Source: Candidatus Bipolaricaulota bacterium | GTDB lineage: Bacteria > Bipolaricaulota > Bipolaricaulia > Bipolaricaulales > Bipolaricaulaceae | Reading direction: 5' to 3' | Assembly (NCBI GenBank): GCA_026418075.1 | Contig: JAOACA010000003.1 | Span: forward strand, 1 to 36,024 | DNA length: 36,024 nucleotides | Shown: piece after piece, positions 1 through 9,559 of the stretch | How positions within the stretch are numbered: the first letter of the stretch is position 1 | Layout of the letters: each line of letters opens with the position of its first letter | The notes under the pieces: generated by a model | Seen by the model: the letters and a program-made list of their open reading frames with translations, nothing else | Told to the model about the DNA's origin: nothing | The model's database searches: none | Translations under genes and position numbers: made by a program

Positions 1-1
1 C

Positions 2-208
2 CTGTGGCCCCTTCCCGAGGAGCCGATCCGGCGGCTGGCGGAGCGGGCCCGGGCGATCGTCGTCCCCGAGCTCTCGCTGGGGCAGCTCGTCCTCGATGTG
101 GAGCGGGTGGCGGCGGGCCGGTGCCCGGTCGTCCCCCTTCCCAAGGTCGGGGGCGGGGTCCCCCTCTACCCGTCGGAGATCGCCGCCCGGGTGCGGGAGG
201 TCCGGTGA
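2..208 (+). CDS. 2-oxoacid:ferredoxin oxidoreductase alpha subunit, C-terminal fragment (partial at window start)
   Basis: Frame 2 reads LWPLPEEPIRRLAERARAIVVPELSLGQLVLDVERVAAGRCPVVPLPKVGG...EVR*; its TGA overlaps the GTG start of the beta subunit (GTGA). Confidence 0.8.
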   Translation: MWPLPEEPIRRLAERARAIVVPELSLGQLVLDVERVAAGRCPVVPLPKVGGGVPLYPSEIAARVREVR

Positions 209-996
209 AGCACCCCCTCTCCGCCTACCTCCGGGAGGAGGTTCTCCCGGGCCCGTTCTGCCCAGGGTGCGGGAACGGCCTCGTGCTGGGGGCGTTCCTC
301 CGGGCGGTGGCCCGGGCCGGGTACCCCGACCTGCGGGAGTTCGTGTTCGTGAGCGGGATCGGCTGCGCGGCGTGGATCCCCAGCCCCCACCTCAAGGCGG
401 ACACCCTCCACGTCGCCCACGGCCGGGCGGTCCCGACGGCGATCGGGGTCAAGCTCCACCGGCCCGAGCTCCAGGTGGTCGTCGTCGGGGGGGACGGGGA
501 CCTCGCCGGGATCGGGGGCGGGCACCTCGTCCACGCCGCGCGCAGGAACGCGGACATCCTCGTCGTCATGGTGAACAACCTCGTCTACGGGATGACGGGG
601 GGGCAGGTGGGCCCGGCGACGCCCCACGGCCTCCCCACCTCCACGACGCCCTACGGGAACCCGGAGTACCCCCTGGACACGGCGGCGGTGGTCGCCGCCG
701 CCGGGGCCAACTACGCCGCCCGGTGGACCGCCGCCCACGGAAAGGCCCTCGAGGAGGCGATCCTCACCGCCCTGGGGAGGCGGGGGTTCCGGTTCGTGGA
801 GGCCCTCTCCCCCTGCCCAGGCCGGCTCGGGGGGCGGCTGAAGCTGGAACCGGCCCCCCTCCTCCGCTGGGTCCGCGAGCAGACGGTCCCGCGGGACCAG
901 GCCGGGGAGGGGGGGGAGCGGTTCCCCGTCGGGGTGTACGCGGACCGGGACCGGCCCGGGCTCGTCGAGACCCTGGGCCGGAGGGGGAAAGGATGA
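205..996 (+). CDS. 2-oxoacid:ferredoxin oxidoreductase beta subunit (TPP-binding)
   Basis: KHPLSAYLREEVLPGPFCPGCGNG...GIGCAAW...HGRAVPTAIGVKL...GGDGDLAGIGGGH...NNLVYGMTGGQ; the GDGD and NN motifs are typical of the KorB/PorB family. Confidence 0.93.
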   Translation: MKHPLSAYLREEVLPGPFCPGCGNGLVLGAFLRAVARAGYPDLREFVFVSGIGCAAWIPSPHLKADTLHVAHGRAVPTAIGVKLHRPELQVVVVGGDGDLAGIGGGHLVHAARRNADILVVMVNNLVYGMTGGQVGPATPHGLPTSTTPYGNPEYPLDTAAVVAAAGANYAARWTAAHGKALEEAILTALGRRGFRFVEALSPCPGRLGGRLKLEPAPLLRWVREQTVPRDQAGEGGERFPVGVYADRDRPGLVETLGRRGKG

Positions 997-1514
997 GGGG
1001 CGAAACGGCGTTCGTCCTCTCCGGGATCGGGGGCCAGGGGGTCCTGTTCGCCGGCCGGCTCCTCGCCCGGGCCCTGGTGTCCATGGGCCGGCACGTCGCC
1101 CTCCGCTACGCCTACGGGGCCGAGGTCATGGGGACCGCGGTCCACGCCGAGGTCGTCGCCGCCGCAGTCCCGATCCTCTGCCCGTTCCCGGAGGCGTTCG
1201 ATGCCGCCCTCGTCCTCCACCGGGCCGCCCTCCCCGAGGTTCTCCTCCGCCTCTCCCCCGGGGGCCTCCTCCTCGCCGACGCCGCGGTGACGGTCCCCAA
1301 CGGCCTCCCAGGGATACGGGTGGAGAAGCGGCCGTTCGTCCTCCTCGCCGGCGGGGGGCCGGGGGACCCGGGGCGGGCGAGCCCCCTCGTTGCCCTAGGG
1401 TTCCTCGCCCGGCTCGGGTACGTCCCGCTCGAGGCCCTCCTTGAGGCCGCCGCCCGGGAGCCGGCCGCCGAGGAAAACCGGGCGTTCCTCCTCCAGGGCC
1501 ACGCCCTCGCGTAG
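993..1514 (+). CDS. 2-oxoacid:ferredoxin oxidoreductase gamma subunit
   Basis: MRGETAFVLSGIGGQGVLFAGRLLARAL...YGAEVMGTAVHAEVV; GIGGQG motif of the POR gamma domain; ATGA overlap with the beta subunit. Confidence 0.92.
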   Translation: MRGETAFVLSGIGGQGVLFAGRLLARALVSMGRHVALRYAYGAEVMGTAVHAEVVAAAVPILCPFPEAFDAALVLHRAALPEVLLRLSPGGLLLADAAVTVPNGLPGIRVEKRPFVLLAGGGPGDPGRASPLVALGFLARLGYVPLEALLEAAAREPAAEENRAFLLQGHALA

Positions 1515-1546
1515 GCCGCCCAGGCCCCGCGCGGTAGGATCCCCCC

Positions 1547-2797
1547 ATGGACCCGCTGACCCTGTTCTACCGGTTCGGGCTTGCCCTGGTCATCGGGGGG
1601 CTGGTTGGGCTCCAGCGGGAGCACGCGGAACGGGAGGAAGAGCACTTCGCGGGGGTGCGAACGTTCGTCCTGTTCTCGCTGGCCGGGGCGGGCGGGGCCC
1701 TCGCCGCCGAGCTCCTCGGGCACCCTGGGGCGTTCCTCGTCCTCCTTGGGGCGGTGGGGGTCCTCATCGCCGTCTCCCACGGGGTGGCGGCCTGGCGGGG
1801 GGCGGTGGGGGTGACGACGGAGGTCGCGGCCCTCCTCACCTTCCTCACCGGGGCCCTGTGCTACTGGGGGAAGCTCGAGCTCGCCGCCGCCCTCGGGGTG
1901 GTGATGACCGTCCTCCTCTCCCTCAAGCTCGAGCTCCGGAGGTTCGCCCGGGCCCTGAGCCGAGAGGAGGTCCTGGCCGCCCTCAAGCTCGCCGTGATCA
2001 CCGCGGTCGTCCTCCCCCTCCTCCCGGACCGGAGCTTCGGCCCCCCACCCTGGGACGCGTTCAACCCGCACCGGGTGTGGCTGATGGTGGTCCTCGTCTC
2101 CGCCCTGGGGTTCGCGGGCTACGTCCTCATGCGGCGGCTCGGCCCGGGGAAGGGGATCGGGCTCACGGGGGTCCTGGGGGGCCTGGTGTCGAGCACGGCG
2201 GTCACCCTCGCCTTCGCCGGCCGGGGAAAGCGGGAGCCTTCCCTCGCCCCCGCCCTGGCCGTGGGGATCGTCGGCGCCTGGACGGTGATGTTCGCGCGGA
2301 TCCTCGTCGTCGTGGCGGTCGTCAACCCCTCGCTTCTTGGGCCGACGGCCGTGCCCATCCTCACCGCTGGGCTCGTGGGCCTGGCCGCGTCCCTCTTCCT
2401 TCTTCGGAGGGCGCGCCGGGGGGAGGCCCCGGAGGTGGAGCTCGCGGCCCCGTTTGAGCTTGGGCCCGCGGTGCGGTTCGGGCTCCTCTACGCGGCGATC
2501 CTCGTGGCAGCCCGGGCGGCGAGCCTTTCTCTGGGGGACCTCGGGGCCTACCTCGCGAGCGCCGTGGCCGCGGTGGCCGACGTGGACGCGATCACCCTGA
2601 CGATGGCCGAGCTGGGCCGGAGCGGGGGCGTGGATCCCCGCACCGCCTCCCAGGCCGTCGTGTTGGCTGCGCTGACGAACACCCTGGTCAAAGGAGGGCT
2701 CGTGGTGGCCCTCGGTGGCCAAAGGTTGCGGACGGCCATCGTCCCGGTCCTGCTCCTCATCCTCGCCGCGGGGATCGGGTTGGTGTTCCTCCGCTGA
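1547..2797 (+). CDS. MgtC/SapB-DUF4010 family membrane protein
   Basis: Multi-TM protein with MDPLTLFYRFGLALVIGGLVGLQREHAEREE and a C-terminal DUF4010-like region (DVDAITLTMAELG...ASQAVVLAALTNTLVKGG). Confidence 0.88.
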   Translation: MDPLTLFYRFGLALVIGGLVGLQREHAEREEEHFAGVRTFVLFSLAGAGGALAAELLGHPGAFLVLLGAVGVLIAVSHGVAAWRGAVGVTTEVAALLTFLTGALCYWGKLELAAALGVVMTVLLSLKLELRRFARALSREEVLAALKLAVITAVVLPLLPDRSFGPPPWDAFNPHRVWLMVVLVSALGFAGYVLMRRLGPGKGIGLTGVLGGLVSSTAVTLAFAGRGKREPSLAPALAVGIVGAWTVMFARILVVVAVVNPSLLGPTAVPILTAGLVGLAASLFLLRRARRGEAPEVELAAPFELGPAVRFGLLYAAILVAARAASLSLGDLGAYLASAVAAVADVDAITLTMAELGRSGGVDPRTASQAVVLAALTNTLVKGGLVVALGGQRLRTAIVPVLLLILAAGIGLVFLR

Positions 2798-2820
2798 CGG
2801 CCCGGAGGCGGTCCCACCGC

Positions 2821-2826
2821 TATAAT
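2821..2826 (+). promoter_or_regulatory. Perfect TATAAT -10 element upstream of rubredoxin
   Basis: TATAAT at 2821, SD GGAGGTG at 2841-2847, ATG at 2853; no convincing -35. Confidence 0.6.
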
Positions 2827-2852
2827 GGGCCACCTTTGACCGGAGGTGCGTC

Positions 2853-3014
2853 ATGGACAAGTGGGAGTGCACCGTGTGCGGGTGGATCTACGACCCCGCC
2901 CGAGGGGATCCCAGCCAGGGGATCGCCCCCCGAACCCCGTTTGAGGACCTCCCCGAGGACTGGGTGTGCCCGGAGTGCGGGGCCCCGAAGGACATGTTCG
3001 AGCTTGTGGGCTAG
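2853..3014 (+). CDS. Rubredoxin
   Basis: [53 protein letters not shown]; two CxxCG motifs; too short for the supplied ORF track. Confidence 0.96.
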   Translation: MDKWECTVCGWIYDPARGDPSQGIAPRTPFEDLPEDWVCPECGAPKDMFELVG

Positions 3015-4202
3015 ATGGAGTTCGTCATCGTCGGGGGGGGCCTGGCCGGGGTCACCGCCGCCCGCACCCTCCGCGCCTTAGACCCCCACGCGGGGATCAC
3101 GGTCCTCGAGGCCGAGCCCACCCCCTACTACCTCCGCCCGGGGCTGATCGACGTCCTCGCCGGCCGGAAAACCCTCGCCGAGATCACGCCCTTCCCCCGG
3201 GCCTGGTTCGAGCGGCAGGGGATCGCCTACCGCTCGGGGGCCGTCACCGTCGCCCTCGATCCCGCCGCCCACCGGGTCGAGCTCGCCTCCGGGGAGGCCC
3301 TTCCTTACGATCGGCTGCTCCTGGCGTGCGGGGCGGAGGCGGTGGCGCCGGGGATCCCCGGGGAGAAGCTCCCCGGCGCGTTCACCTTCCGCTCGGCGGC
3401 GGACGCGGAGCGGATCCGGACCTGGGCCGAGGGGTCCCGGCGGGCGGCCGTGATCGGGGGCGGGTGGCTGGGGATCGAGTCCGCCCGCGCCCTCCGGGAT
3501 CTCGGGCTTTCGGTGACGGTCCTGGAGCGGGGGCCCTGGCTCCTCTGCCGCCAGCTCGACCGCGGAGCCGGGGAGGTCCTCGCCGGCCTCCTCGGGGCCC
3601 AGGGGATCGAGGTCCGGACCGGGGCCATCTCCGAGGCGATCCTCGGGGAGTCCCGCGTGCGGGCCGTCCGGCTCGCGGGGGGGGAGGAGGTGCCTGCCGA
3701 CCTCGTCCTCATCTCGGCGGGGATCCGGCCCCGGACGGGGCTTGCCGCCGCGGCCGGCCTCGCCGTGGGCCGGGGGATCGTCGTGGACAACCACCTCGCC
3801 ACCTCCGCCCCCGACGTCTACGCCGCGGGCGACGCCGCCGAGTGGCAGGGCACCGTGTACGGGATCATCCCTGCCGCCCGGGAGCAGGGGGAGGCCGCGG
3901 CCCGGAACATGGCCGAGCCCGGAAGCACGGCGTACCGGGGGACCTCCCCGATGAACCGGCTCAAGGTGGCCGGGGTCGACCTCCTCTGCCTGGGGGACAC
4001 CCAACCCCGCGGGGGCCCGCTCCGGGAGCTCCGGGCCGCTGAGCCGGAACAGGGCCGGTACGCCAAGTTCGTCCTCGGCCCGGAGGGGGAGCTCGCCGGG
4101 GCGATCCTCCTTGGCCGCCCCGACCTCGCCCCCACGGTCGAGGAGCTCGCTGCCTCCGGCCTGCCCGCGGAGGACGATCTGAAGAGGCTCCTCAACCTCT
4201 AG
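3015..4202 (+). CDS. FAD-dependent NAD(P)-disulfide-type oxidoreductase, candidate NAD(P)H:rubredoxin reductase
   Basis: MEFVIVGGGLAGVTAARTLR N-terminal Rossmann fold, second Rossmann AAVIGGGWLGIESARALRDLG, VYAAGDAAEW; starts immediately after the rubredoxin stop codon. Confidence 0.88.
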   Translation: MEFVIVGGGLAGVTAARTLRALDPHAGITVLEAEPTPYYLRPGLIDVLAGRKTLAEITPFPRAWFERQGIAYRSGAVTVALDPAAHRVELASGEALPYDRLLLACGAEAVAPGIPGEKLPGAFTFRSAADAERIRTWAEGSRRAAVIGGGWLGIESARALRDLGLSVTVLERGPWLLCRQLDRGAGEVLAGLLGAQGIEVRTGAISEAILGESRVRAVRLAGGEEVPADLVLISAGIRPRTGLAAAAGLAVGRGIVVDNHLATSAPDVYAAGDAAEWQGTVYGIIPAAREQGEAAARNMAEPGSTAYRGTSPMNRLKVAGVDLLCLGDTQPRGGPLRELRAAEPEQGRYAKFVLGPEGELAGAILLGRPDLAPTVEELAASGLPAEDDLKRLLNL

Positions 4203-4302
4203 GCCCGTCTCCACACTTCTGCCACAAGTTTGCCCCCGCCCCTCCACGGCCCAGGAAGACCCTTGTTGCGGCAACTTTCTGCGCAATGAGGAGGGTGAGA
4301 GG

Positions 4303-4743
4303 ATGACAAAGCGCGCGAGAGCTCTCGCGATCGGAGCGGTGGCCGCCCTGGCCGTGGCGGCCGTGGCGTTCGTGGTGGTCGGGCAGACCGGGGCCGCCTC
4401 CCCCCGGCGGGGGGCGTTCCTGGAGAAGGTCGCCGCCCACCTCGGGGTGAGCGTGGACGCCCTCAAGGGCGCCCTCGAGAAGGCCCACCTGGAGATGATC
4501 GACGAGGCCGTGGCCGCGGGGAAGCTCACCCCGGAGCAGGCCGAGGCCCTCAAGGCCCGGCTCGAGGCCCGGAAGGCCCTCCGGGAGGTCCTCGACGAGG
4601 CGATCGCCTCGGGGAAGATCACCGAGGAGCAGCTCGGGGCCCTCCGGGAGCGGCTCATGGGCCGGGCTGGGCGGTTCCCCGGCCGGGGGATCCGGGGCCG
4701 GATCATGGAGCGGCTGATGGACCGCAAGTGCACGTGCCCCTAG
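4303..4743 (+). CDS. Small secreted helical protein (DUF2680/YckD-like)
   Basis: Signal-type N-terminus; tandem 'AAGKLTPEQAEALKARLE' and 'ASGKITEEQLGALRERL' helical repeats; C-terminus -KCTCP. Confidence 0.7.
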   Translation: MTKRARALAIGAVAALAVAAVAFVVVGQTGAASPRRGAFLEKVAAHLGVSVDALKGALEKAHLEMIDEAVAAGKLTPEQAEALKARLEARKALREVLDEAIASGKITEEQLGALRERLMGRAGRFPGRGIRGRIMERLMDRKCTCP

Positions 4744-4769
4744 CCTCGGACGACACCTCCCGGTGGACC

Positions 4770-4803
4770 GCGCGGTGGGGATTCCCCCACCGCGCTCCTT
4801 TTT
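4770..4803 (+). terminator. Rho-independent terminator
   Basis: Perfect 11-bp stem GCGCGGTGGGG-ATTC-CCCCACCGCGC followed by TCCTTTTT. Confidence 0.9.
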
Positions 4804-6889
4804 AAATCCCCAGGGCGTCGCGGTAGAGCGCCGCGTACTCCCCCATCATCCGCCGGGCGGAGAACCGGGGCGCCACGGTCCGGATCGCCTCCTTCATCAC
4901 CCGGACGAACCCGTGGGGGACCTCGTCGGGCCCCCGGTCGTAGTAGAGGGGGACGATCTCCTCCTCGAGGATCCGGTACAGGGCCTCGGCGTCGGCCCCG
5001 GTGCGGTCGCCGTCCACCTCCTCCCCCCCGAACGCCCACCCGTTCGTCCCGGTGAACCCCTCGGGCCACCACCCGTCGAGGACGGAGAGCACCGGGACCC
5101 CGTTCACGGACGCCTTCATCCCGCTTGTGCCGCTCGCCTCGAGGGGCGGGAGCGGGGTGTTGAGCCACACGTCGACCCCGGCCACGAGGTACTTGGCGAG
5201 GTGCTGGTCGTACTCCTCCACCAGGGCGATCCGACCCCCGAACTTGGGGTCGAGGGCGGCCCGGTACACCTCCTGGAGGAGGCGCTTCCCCTCGAGGTCG
5301 GCGGGGTGGGCCTTGCCGGCGAAGATGATCTGCACGGGCCGAAGAGGGTTGGTGAGGATCCGGGCCAGCCGGTCCCGGTCGTGGAAGAGGAGGGTCGGCC
5401 GCTTGTAGCCCGTGAACCGGCGGGCGAACCCGAGGGTGAGGACCCGGGGGTCGAGGAACGCGCCCGAGGCCACAGCCCACGCCGCGCCCGCGGATCCTCC
5501 GGCCCACCGCCGCCGGGACCGGCTCGCGATCTCCGCCAGCATCGCCCCCTTGCGCTCCTCGTGGACCCTCCACAGCTCCGCGTCGGGAATCTCCCCCACC
5601 TTCTCCCAGACCGCGGGGTCGTCGGGCCGCTCCCGCCACGCCGGCCCAAGGTAGCGGTCGAACAGGCGTTGGATCCGGAGGGGCTCGACCCAGGTCGGGA
5701 GATGGACCCCGTTTGTGATCCCCCGGATCGCCACGGGCTCCCCGTCCGTCCGGACCCGGGCCCAAATCCGCCGGGCCACCTCGGCGTGGCGGGCGCTCAC
5801 GGCGTTCGTCTCCCGGCTCACCCGGATCGCGAACGCGGTCATGTTGAACCCCGCCCCGGGGTTCTCCGGGTCCAACCCCAGGGCGAGGAACTCCTCCCGA
5901 GGGATCCTGGCCTGCTCGAGGTACCCGTGGAGGTACCGCTCGATCAAGGGGTACGGGAACACGTCGGTTCCCGCCCGGAGGGGGGTGTGGGTGGTGAAGA
6001 GGGTCGTCCGCCGGACCTCCTCCAGGGCCTCCCGCCACCCCAGGCCCCGCCGAATCGCCATCGCCCACCGCTCGAGGGCGGCGAACGCGGGATGCCCCTC
6101 GTTGAGGTGGAGCGCCCCCACAGGAACCCCCAGGGCCTCCAGGGCCCGCATCCCCCCGATCCCCAGGACGAGCTCCTGCCGAAGCCTCCCCTCGAGGTCC
6201 CCCGTGTACAGCCGTCCGGAGATCTCCCGGTCCCAGGGGGCGTTCTCCGGGAGGTCCGTCGTGAGGAGGTAGAGGGGGACCCGCCCCACCCGGGCCTGCC
6301 ACACCGCGACGTGGACCGGGGGATCGAACGGGGGAACCGCAAACTGAACCGGTCGACCGCTTCCGTCCACCACCGGGCGGATCGGGTAGTCCGCGGTGGA
6401 AAGCGGGGCGGAGACCTCCTCCTGCCAGCCGTCGTCCCGGATCCGCTGGCGCACGTACCCCTGGGAGTAGACCAGGCCCACCCCCACCAGGGGGAGCCCG
6501 AGGTCGCTCCCCTCCTTGAGGGTGTCCCCGGCGAGGATCCCCAGCCCCCCGGCGTACATGGGGAGGGACACGTGAACCCCGAACTCGGCGGAGAAGTAGG
6601 CCACCCGCGGGGTTTCGGGAGGCAAGGGACAGGCCTCCGCCCGAAACCGCTCCATCACCCGGTCGTAGCGGCGGAGAAATTCGGAATCCTCGGCCGCCCG
6701 GGCCAGCGCCTCCGCCCGGACGAGCCGCAGGATCCGGATCGGGTTGTGCCCCGCCTCCCGATACGCCTGGAGGTCCAGCGCCCGCCAGAGCTCCCTCGCC
6801 TCGGGGTTCCAGCTCCACCACAGGTTGTAGGCAAGCTCAGCAAGACCGGAAATGCGATCGGGAAGGGGAGGAAGGGCTGAACCGTCCAT
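4802..6889 (-). CDS. glgP: Alpha-glucan (glycogen/maltodextrin) phosphorylase, GT35
   Basis: [76 protein letters not shown] (PLP-site region). Confidence 0.95.
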   Translation of the reverse strand: MDGSALPPLPDRISGLAELAYNLWWSWNPEARELWRALDLQAYREAGHNPIRILRLVRAEALARAAEDSEFLRRYDRVMERFRAEACPLPPETPRVAYFSAEFGVHVSLPMYAGGLGILAGDTLKEGSDLGLPLVGVGLVYSQGYVRQRIRDDGWQEEVSAPLSTADYPIRPVVDGSGRPVQFAVPPFDPPVHVAVWQARVGRVPLYLLTTDLPENAPWDREISGRLYTGDLEGRLRQELVLGIGGMRALEALGVPVGALHLNEGHPAFAALERWAMAIRRGLGWREALEEVRRTTLFTTHTPLRAGTDVFPYPLIERYLHGYLEQARIPREEFLALGLDPENPGAGFNMTAFAIRVSRETNAVSARHAEVARRIWARVRTDGEPVAIRGITNGVHLPTWVEPLRIQRLFDRYLGPAWRERPDDPAVWEKVGEIPDAELWRVHEERKGAMLAEIASRSRRRWAGGSAGAAWAVASGAFLDPRVLTLGFARRFTGYKRPTLLFHDRDRLARILTNPLRPVQIIFAGKAHPADLEGKRLLQEVYRAALDPKFGGRIALVEEYDQHLAKYLVAGVDVWLNTPLPPLEASGTSGMKASVNGVPVLSVLDGWWPEGFTGTNGWAFGGEEVDGDRTGADAEALYRILEEEIVPLYYDRGPDEVPHGFVRVMKEAIRTVAPRFSARRMMGEYAALYRDALGI

Positions 6890-6972
6890 GGCATCGGGAT
6901 TCTAGCGCCAGGGCCACGGGGCTCCCACCCCGTTGGCAAAGAACGGCACCCTCGACCAAGATCGTCCCGCCC

Positions 6973-8889
6973 ATGACCAAGCGACCGGTGCGGATCCGGG
7001 ACGGGAGGCCGAGCCTCCTCACCGACGACGACCTGTGGCTTTTTGCCGAGGGGACCCACACCCGGCTGTACGAGGTCCTCGGGGCCCACCCGGTGGTCGT
7101 CCGGGGCACCCCCGGGACGACCTTCGCCGTGTGGGCCCCGGAGGCGGAGGCCGTCTCCGTCGTCGGGGACTTCAACGGCTGGGAGCCCGGCCGGAACCCC
7201 CTCCACCCGGTGGGGAGCTCGGGGATCTGGGAGGGGTTCGTCCCCGGGGTGGGGCCGGGGGCCCTGTACAAGTACCACCTCGTCTCCCGCCACGGGCCGG
7301 AGCTCCTCAAGGCGGACCCGCTCGCCTTCTACTCCGAAGTCCCCCCCCGCTCGGCCTCGATCGTATGGGATCCGTCCTACCCCTGGACGGACGCCCTGTG
7401 GCTCCGGGAGCGGGGAAAGCGCAGCGCCCTGGACGCCCCGATCGCGATCTACGAGGTCCACCTCGGGTCCTGGCGCCGGACCGGGGACGGCCGGCCCCTC
7501 GCCTACCGGGACCTCGCCCCCCTCCTCGCCCAGTACGTCAAGGAGATGGGGTTCACCCACGTCGAGCTCCTCCCGGTGATGGAGCACCCGTTCTACGGGT
7601 CCTGGGGCTACCAGACCCTGGGGTACTTCGCCCCCACTGCCCGGTACGGCCCCCCCGAGGACTTCATGTACCTCGTGGACACCCTCCACCGGCACGGGAT
7701 CGGGGTGATCCTGGACTGGGTCCCGTCCCACTTCGCTCCGGACGGCCACGGGCTGGGGCTGTTCGACGGCTCCCACCTCTACGAGCACGCCGACCCACGC
7801 CGCGGGGTCCACCCCGACTGGGGGAGCTTCACGTTCAACTACGGCCGGCACGAGGTCCGGAGCTTCCTCCTCTCCAGCGCCCTCTTTTGGCTCGACCGCT
7901 ACCACGCCGACGGGCTGCGGGTGGACGCGGTGGCGTCCATGCTCTACCTCGACTACTCCCGGAAGGAGGGGGAATGGGTCCCGAACCCCTACGGGGGACG
8001 GGAGGACCTCGACGCGATCGCCTTCCTCCGACAGCTCAACGAGGCCGTATACCGGGAGTTCCCGGACGTCCAGACCTTCGCCGAGGAGTCCACCGCCTGG
8101 CCCGGGGTGTCTCGCCCGACCTCCCTTGGGGGCCTGGGGTTCGGGTTCAAGTGGGACATGGGGTGGATGCACGACACCCTCCTCTACATGGGCAAGGACC
8201 CGATCCACCGCAAATACCACCACGACAAGCTCACGTTCCGGATGCTCTACGCCGCGAGCGAGAACTTCGTCCTCCCCCTTTCCCACGACGAGGTCGTCCA
8301 CGGGAAGGGCTCGCTTCTCGGGAAGATGCCGGGGGACGATGGGCTGAGGTTCGCCAACCTCCGGCTCCTCTTCGGGTACATGTACGGGAGCGCGGGGAAG
8401 AAGCTCCTCTTCATGGGGGGGGAGTTCGGGCAGTGGGGGGAGTGGGACCACGAGCGGAGCCTGGACTGGCACCTCCTGGAGTACCCCTCCCACCGGGGGG
8501 TCCAGCGCTGGGTAGCGGACCTCAACCGCCTCTACCGGGAGGAGCCGGCCCTCCACACCCGGGACTGCGGGGACCTCGGGTTCCAGTGGGTCGTCGTGGA
8601 CGACGCATCCTCAAGCGTCCTGGCGTTCCTCCGCTGGGGCCGGGAGGGAGACCCCGTTCTCTTCGTCGGGAACTTCACCCCGGTGGTGCGGGAGGGGTAC
8701 CGGGTCGGGGTCCCCCGGGGGGGCCGGTGGCGGGAGCTCCTCAACAGCGACGCCCGCGACTACGGGGGAAGCGGGGTGGGGAACATGGGGGGCGTGGACG
8801 CCGCGGAGGTCCCGTGCCACGGGTTCCCGTACTCGGTGCCCCTGACCCTCCCCCCGCTCGGGGTCCTCTTCCTCAAGCCTACAAGGTGA
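6973..8889 (+). CDS. glgB: 1,4-alpha-glucan branching enzyme, GH13
   Basis: [80 protein letters not shown]. Confidence 0.96.
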   Translation: MTKRPVRIRDGRPSLLTDDDLWLFAEGTHTRLYEVLGAHPVVVRGTPGTTFAVWAPEAEAVSVVGDFNGWEPGRNPLHPVGSSGIWEGFVPGVGPGALYKYHLVSRHGPELLKADPLAFYSEVPPRSASIVWDPSYPWTDALWLRERGKRSALDAPIAIYEVHLGSWRRTGDGRPLAYRDLAPLLAQYVKEMGFTHVELLPVMEHPFYGSWGYQTLGYFAPTARYGPPEDFMYLVDTLHRHGIGVILDWVPSHFAPDGHGLGLFDGSHLYEHADPRRGVHPDWGSFTFNYGRHEVRSFLLSSALFWLDRYHADGLRVDAVASMLYLDYSRKEGEWVPNPYGGREDLDAIAFLRQLNEAVYREFPDVQTFAEESTAWPGVSRPTSLGGLGFGFKWDMGWMHDTLLYMGKDPIHRKYHHDKLTFRMLYAASENFVLPLSHDEVVHGKGSLLGKMPGDDGLRFANLRLLFGYMYGSAGKKLLFMGGEFGQWGEWDHERSLDWHLLEYPSHRGVQRWVADLNRLYREEPALHTRDCGDLGFQWVVVDDASSSVLAFLRWGREGDPVLFVGNFTPVVREGYRVGVPRGGRWRELLNSDARDYGGSGVGNMGGVDAAEVPCHGFPYSVPLTLPPLGVLFLKPTR

Positions 8890-9559
8890 TCTCGACGACG
8901 GCCTGCCGGCGGGCGGCCTCGAGCCACGCCCGCCAGCGGGCGTCGGCCCGGTCCGCCCGGAGAAGGGCCACGATCCGCGCGTAGACCTCCTCCAGGGGGA
9001 GCGGGTTCCCCTCCTCGTCCACGAACCGCCCCGGGTCCTCCTCGTAGTAGGCCCGCACCTCCTCCTCGGTCACCGGGATCTCCGCGGCGAGCGCCGCCCG
9101 GAGGGCCGCCAGGAGGAGCTCCTCCCGGTGCCAGCGGGCCACCTCCTCCCGGTACCCCTCGAGGGTCTGGCCCTGGGACTCGAGGTACGCCCGGAACTCC
9201 CCCTCGGTGAACCCGTACCGGGCCCGCAGCTCCCGCAGCGCGGCCTCAGTCCGGCGGGCCACCTCCCCCTCGTCCACCGCCAGGCCCCGGCGAGCCGCCT
9301 CCTGAAGCGCGATCCGCCGGCGGATGAGGTCCTCCAGAACGTCCCGCTCGTACCGGGCCAGGAACGCCTTCCCCTCGGGGCTCCAGAGGAGCGCCTGGAC
9401 GAACGCCGGGTAACCCCCGTAGAGGAGGAGGACGATCTCCGAGAGACGGGTGGCCCGGTCGAGCTCGTCCCGGGTGATGGGCTCCCCGTTCACGTAGGCC
9501 ACGGGCTGGGCCAAGCCGAGGACGCCCAGGGCGAGGGCCAGGGCGAGGACGGCCTTCAG
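8879..9559 (-). CDS. SurA-like periplasmic chaperone lacking an evident parvulin domain; putative CTG start
   Basis: [38 protein letters not shown]...[24 protein letters not shown]...; signal peptide plus SurA_N-type region. SD AAGGAGGT on the minus strand (9573-9566), 6 nt before CTG at 9559-9557, which overlaps the TGA of the upstream gene. Confidence 0.8.
   Translation of the reverse strand: MKAVLALALALGVLGLAQPVAYVNGEPITRDELDRATRLSEIVLLLYGGYPAFVQALLWSPEGKAFLARYERDVLEDLIRRRIALQEAARRGLAVDEGEVARRTEAALRELRARYGFTEGEFRAYLESQGQTLEGYREEVARWHREELLLAALRAALAAEIPVTEEEVRAYYEEDPGRFVDEEGNPLPLEEVYARIVALLRADRADARWRAWLEAARRQAVVEITL

Noticed and set aside
1112-2872. 586-aa minus-strand ORF opposite the POR gamma subunit and DUF4010 genes
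   Set aside because: Very His/Glu/Arg/Gly-rich and collinear with sense genes that carry family motifs.
4763-6880. 705-aa plus-strand ORF opposite glgP
   Set aside because: Shadow of the GT35 phosphorylase; no recognisable protein motifs.
6655-8556. 633-aa minus-strand ORF opposite glgB
   Set aside because: Shadow of a clear GH13 gene, with Val/Pro/Glu-rich artefactual composition.
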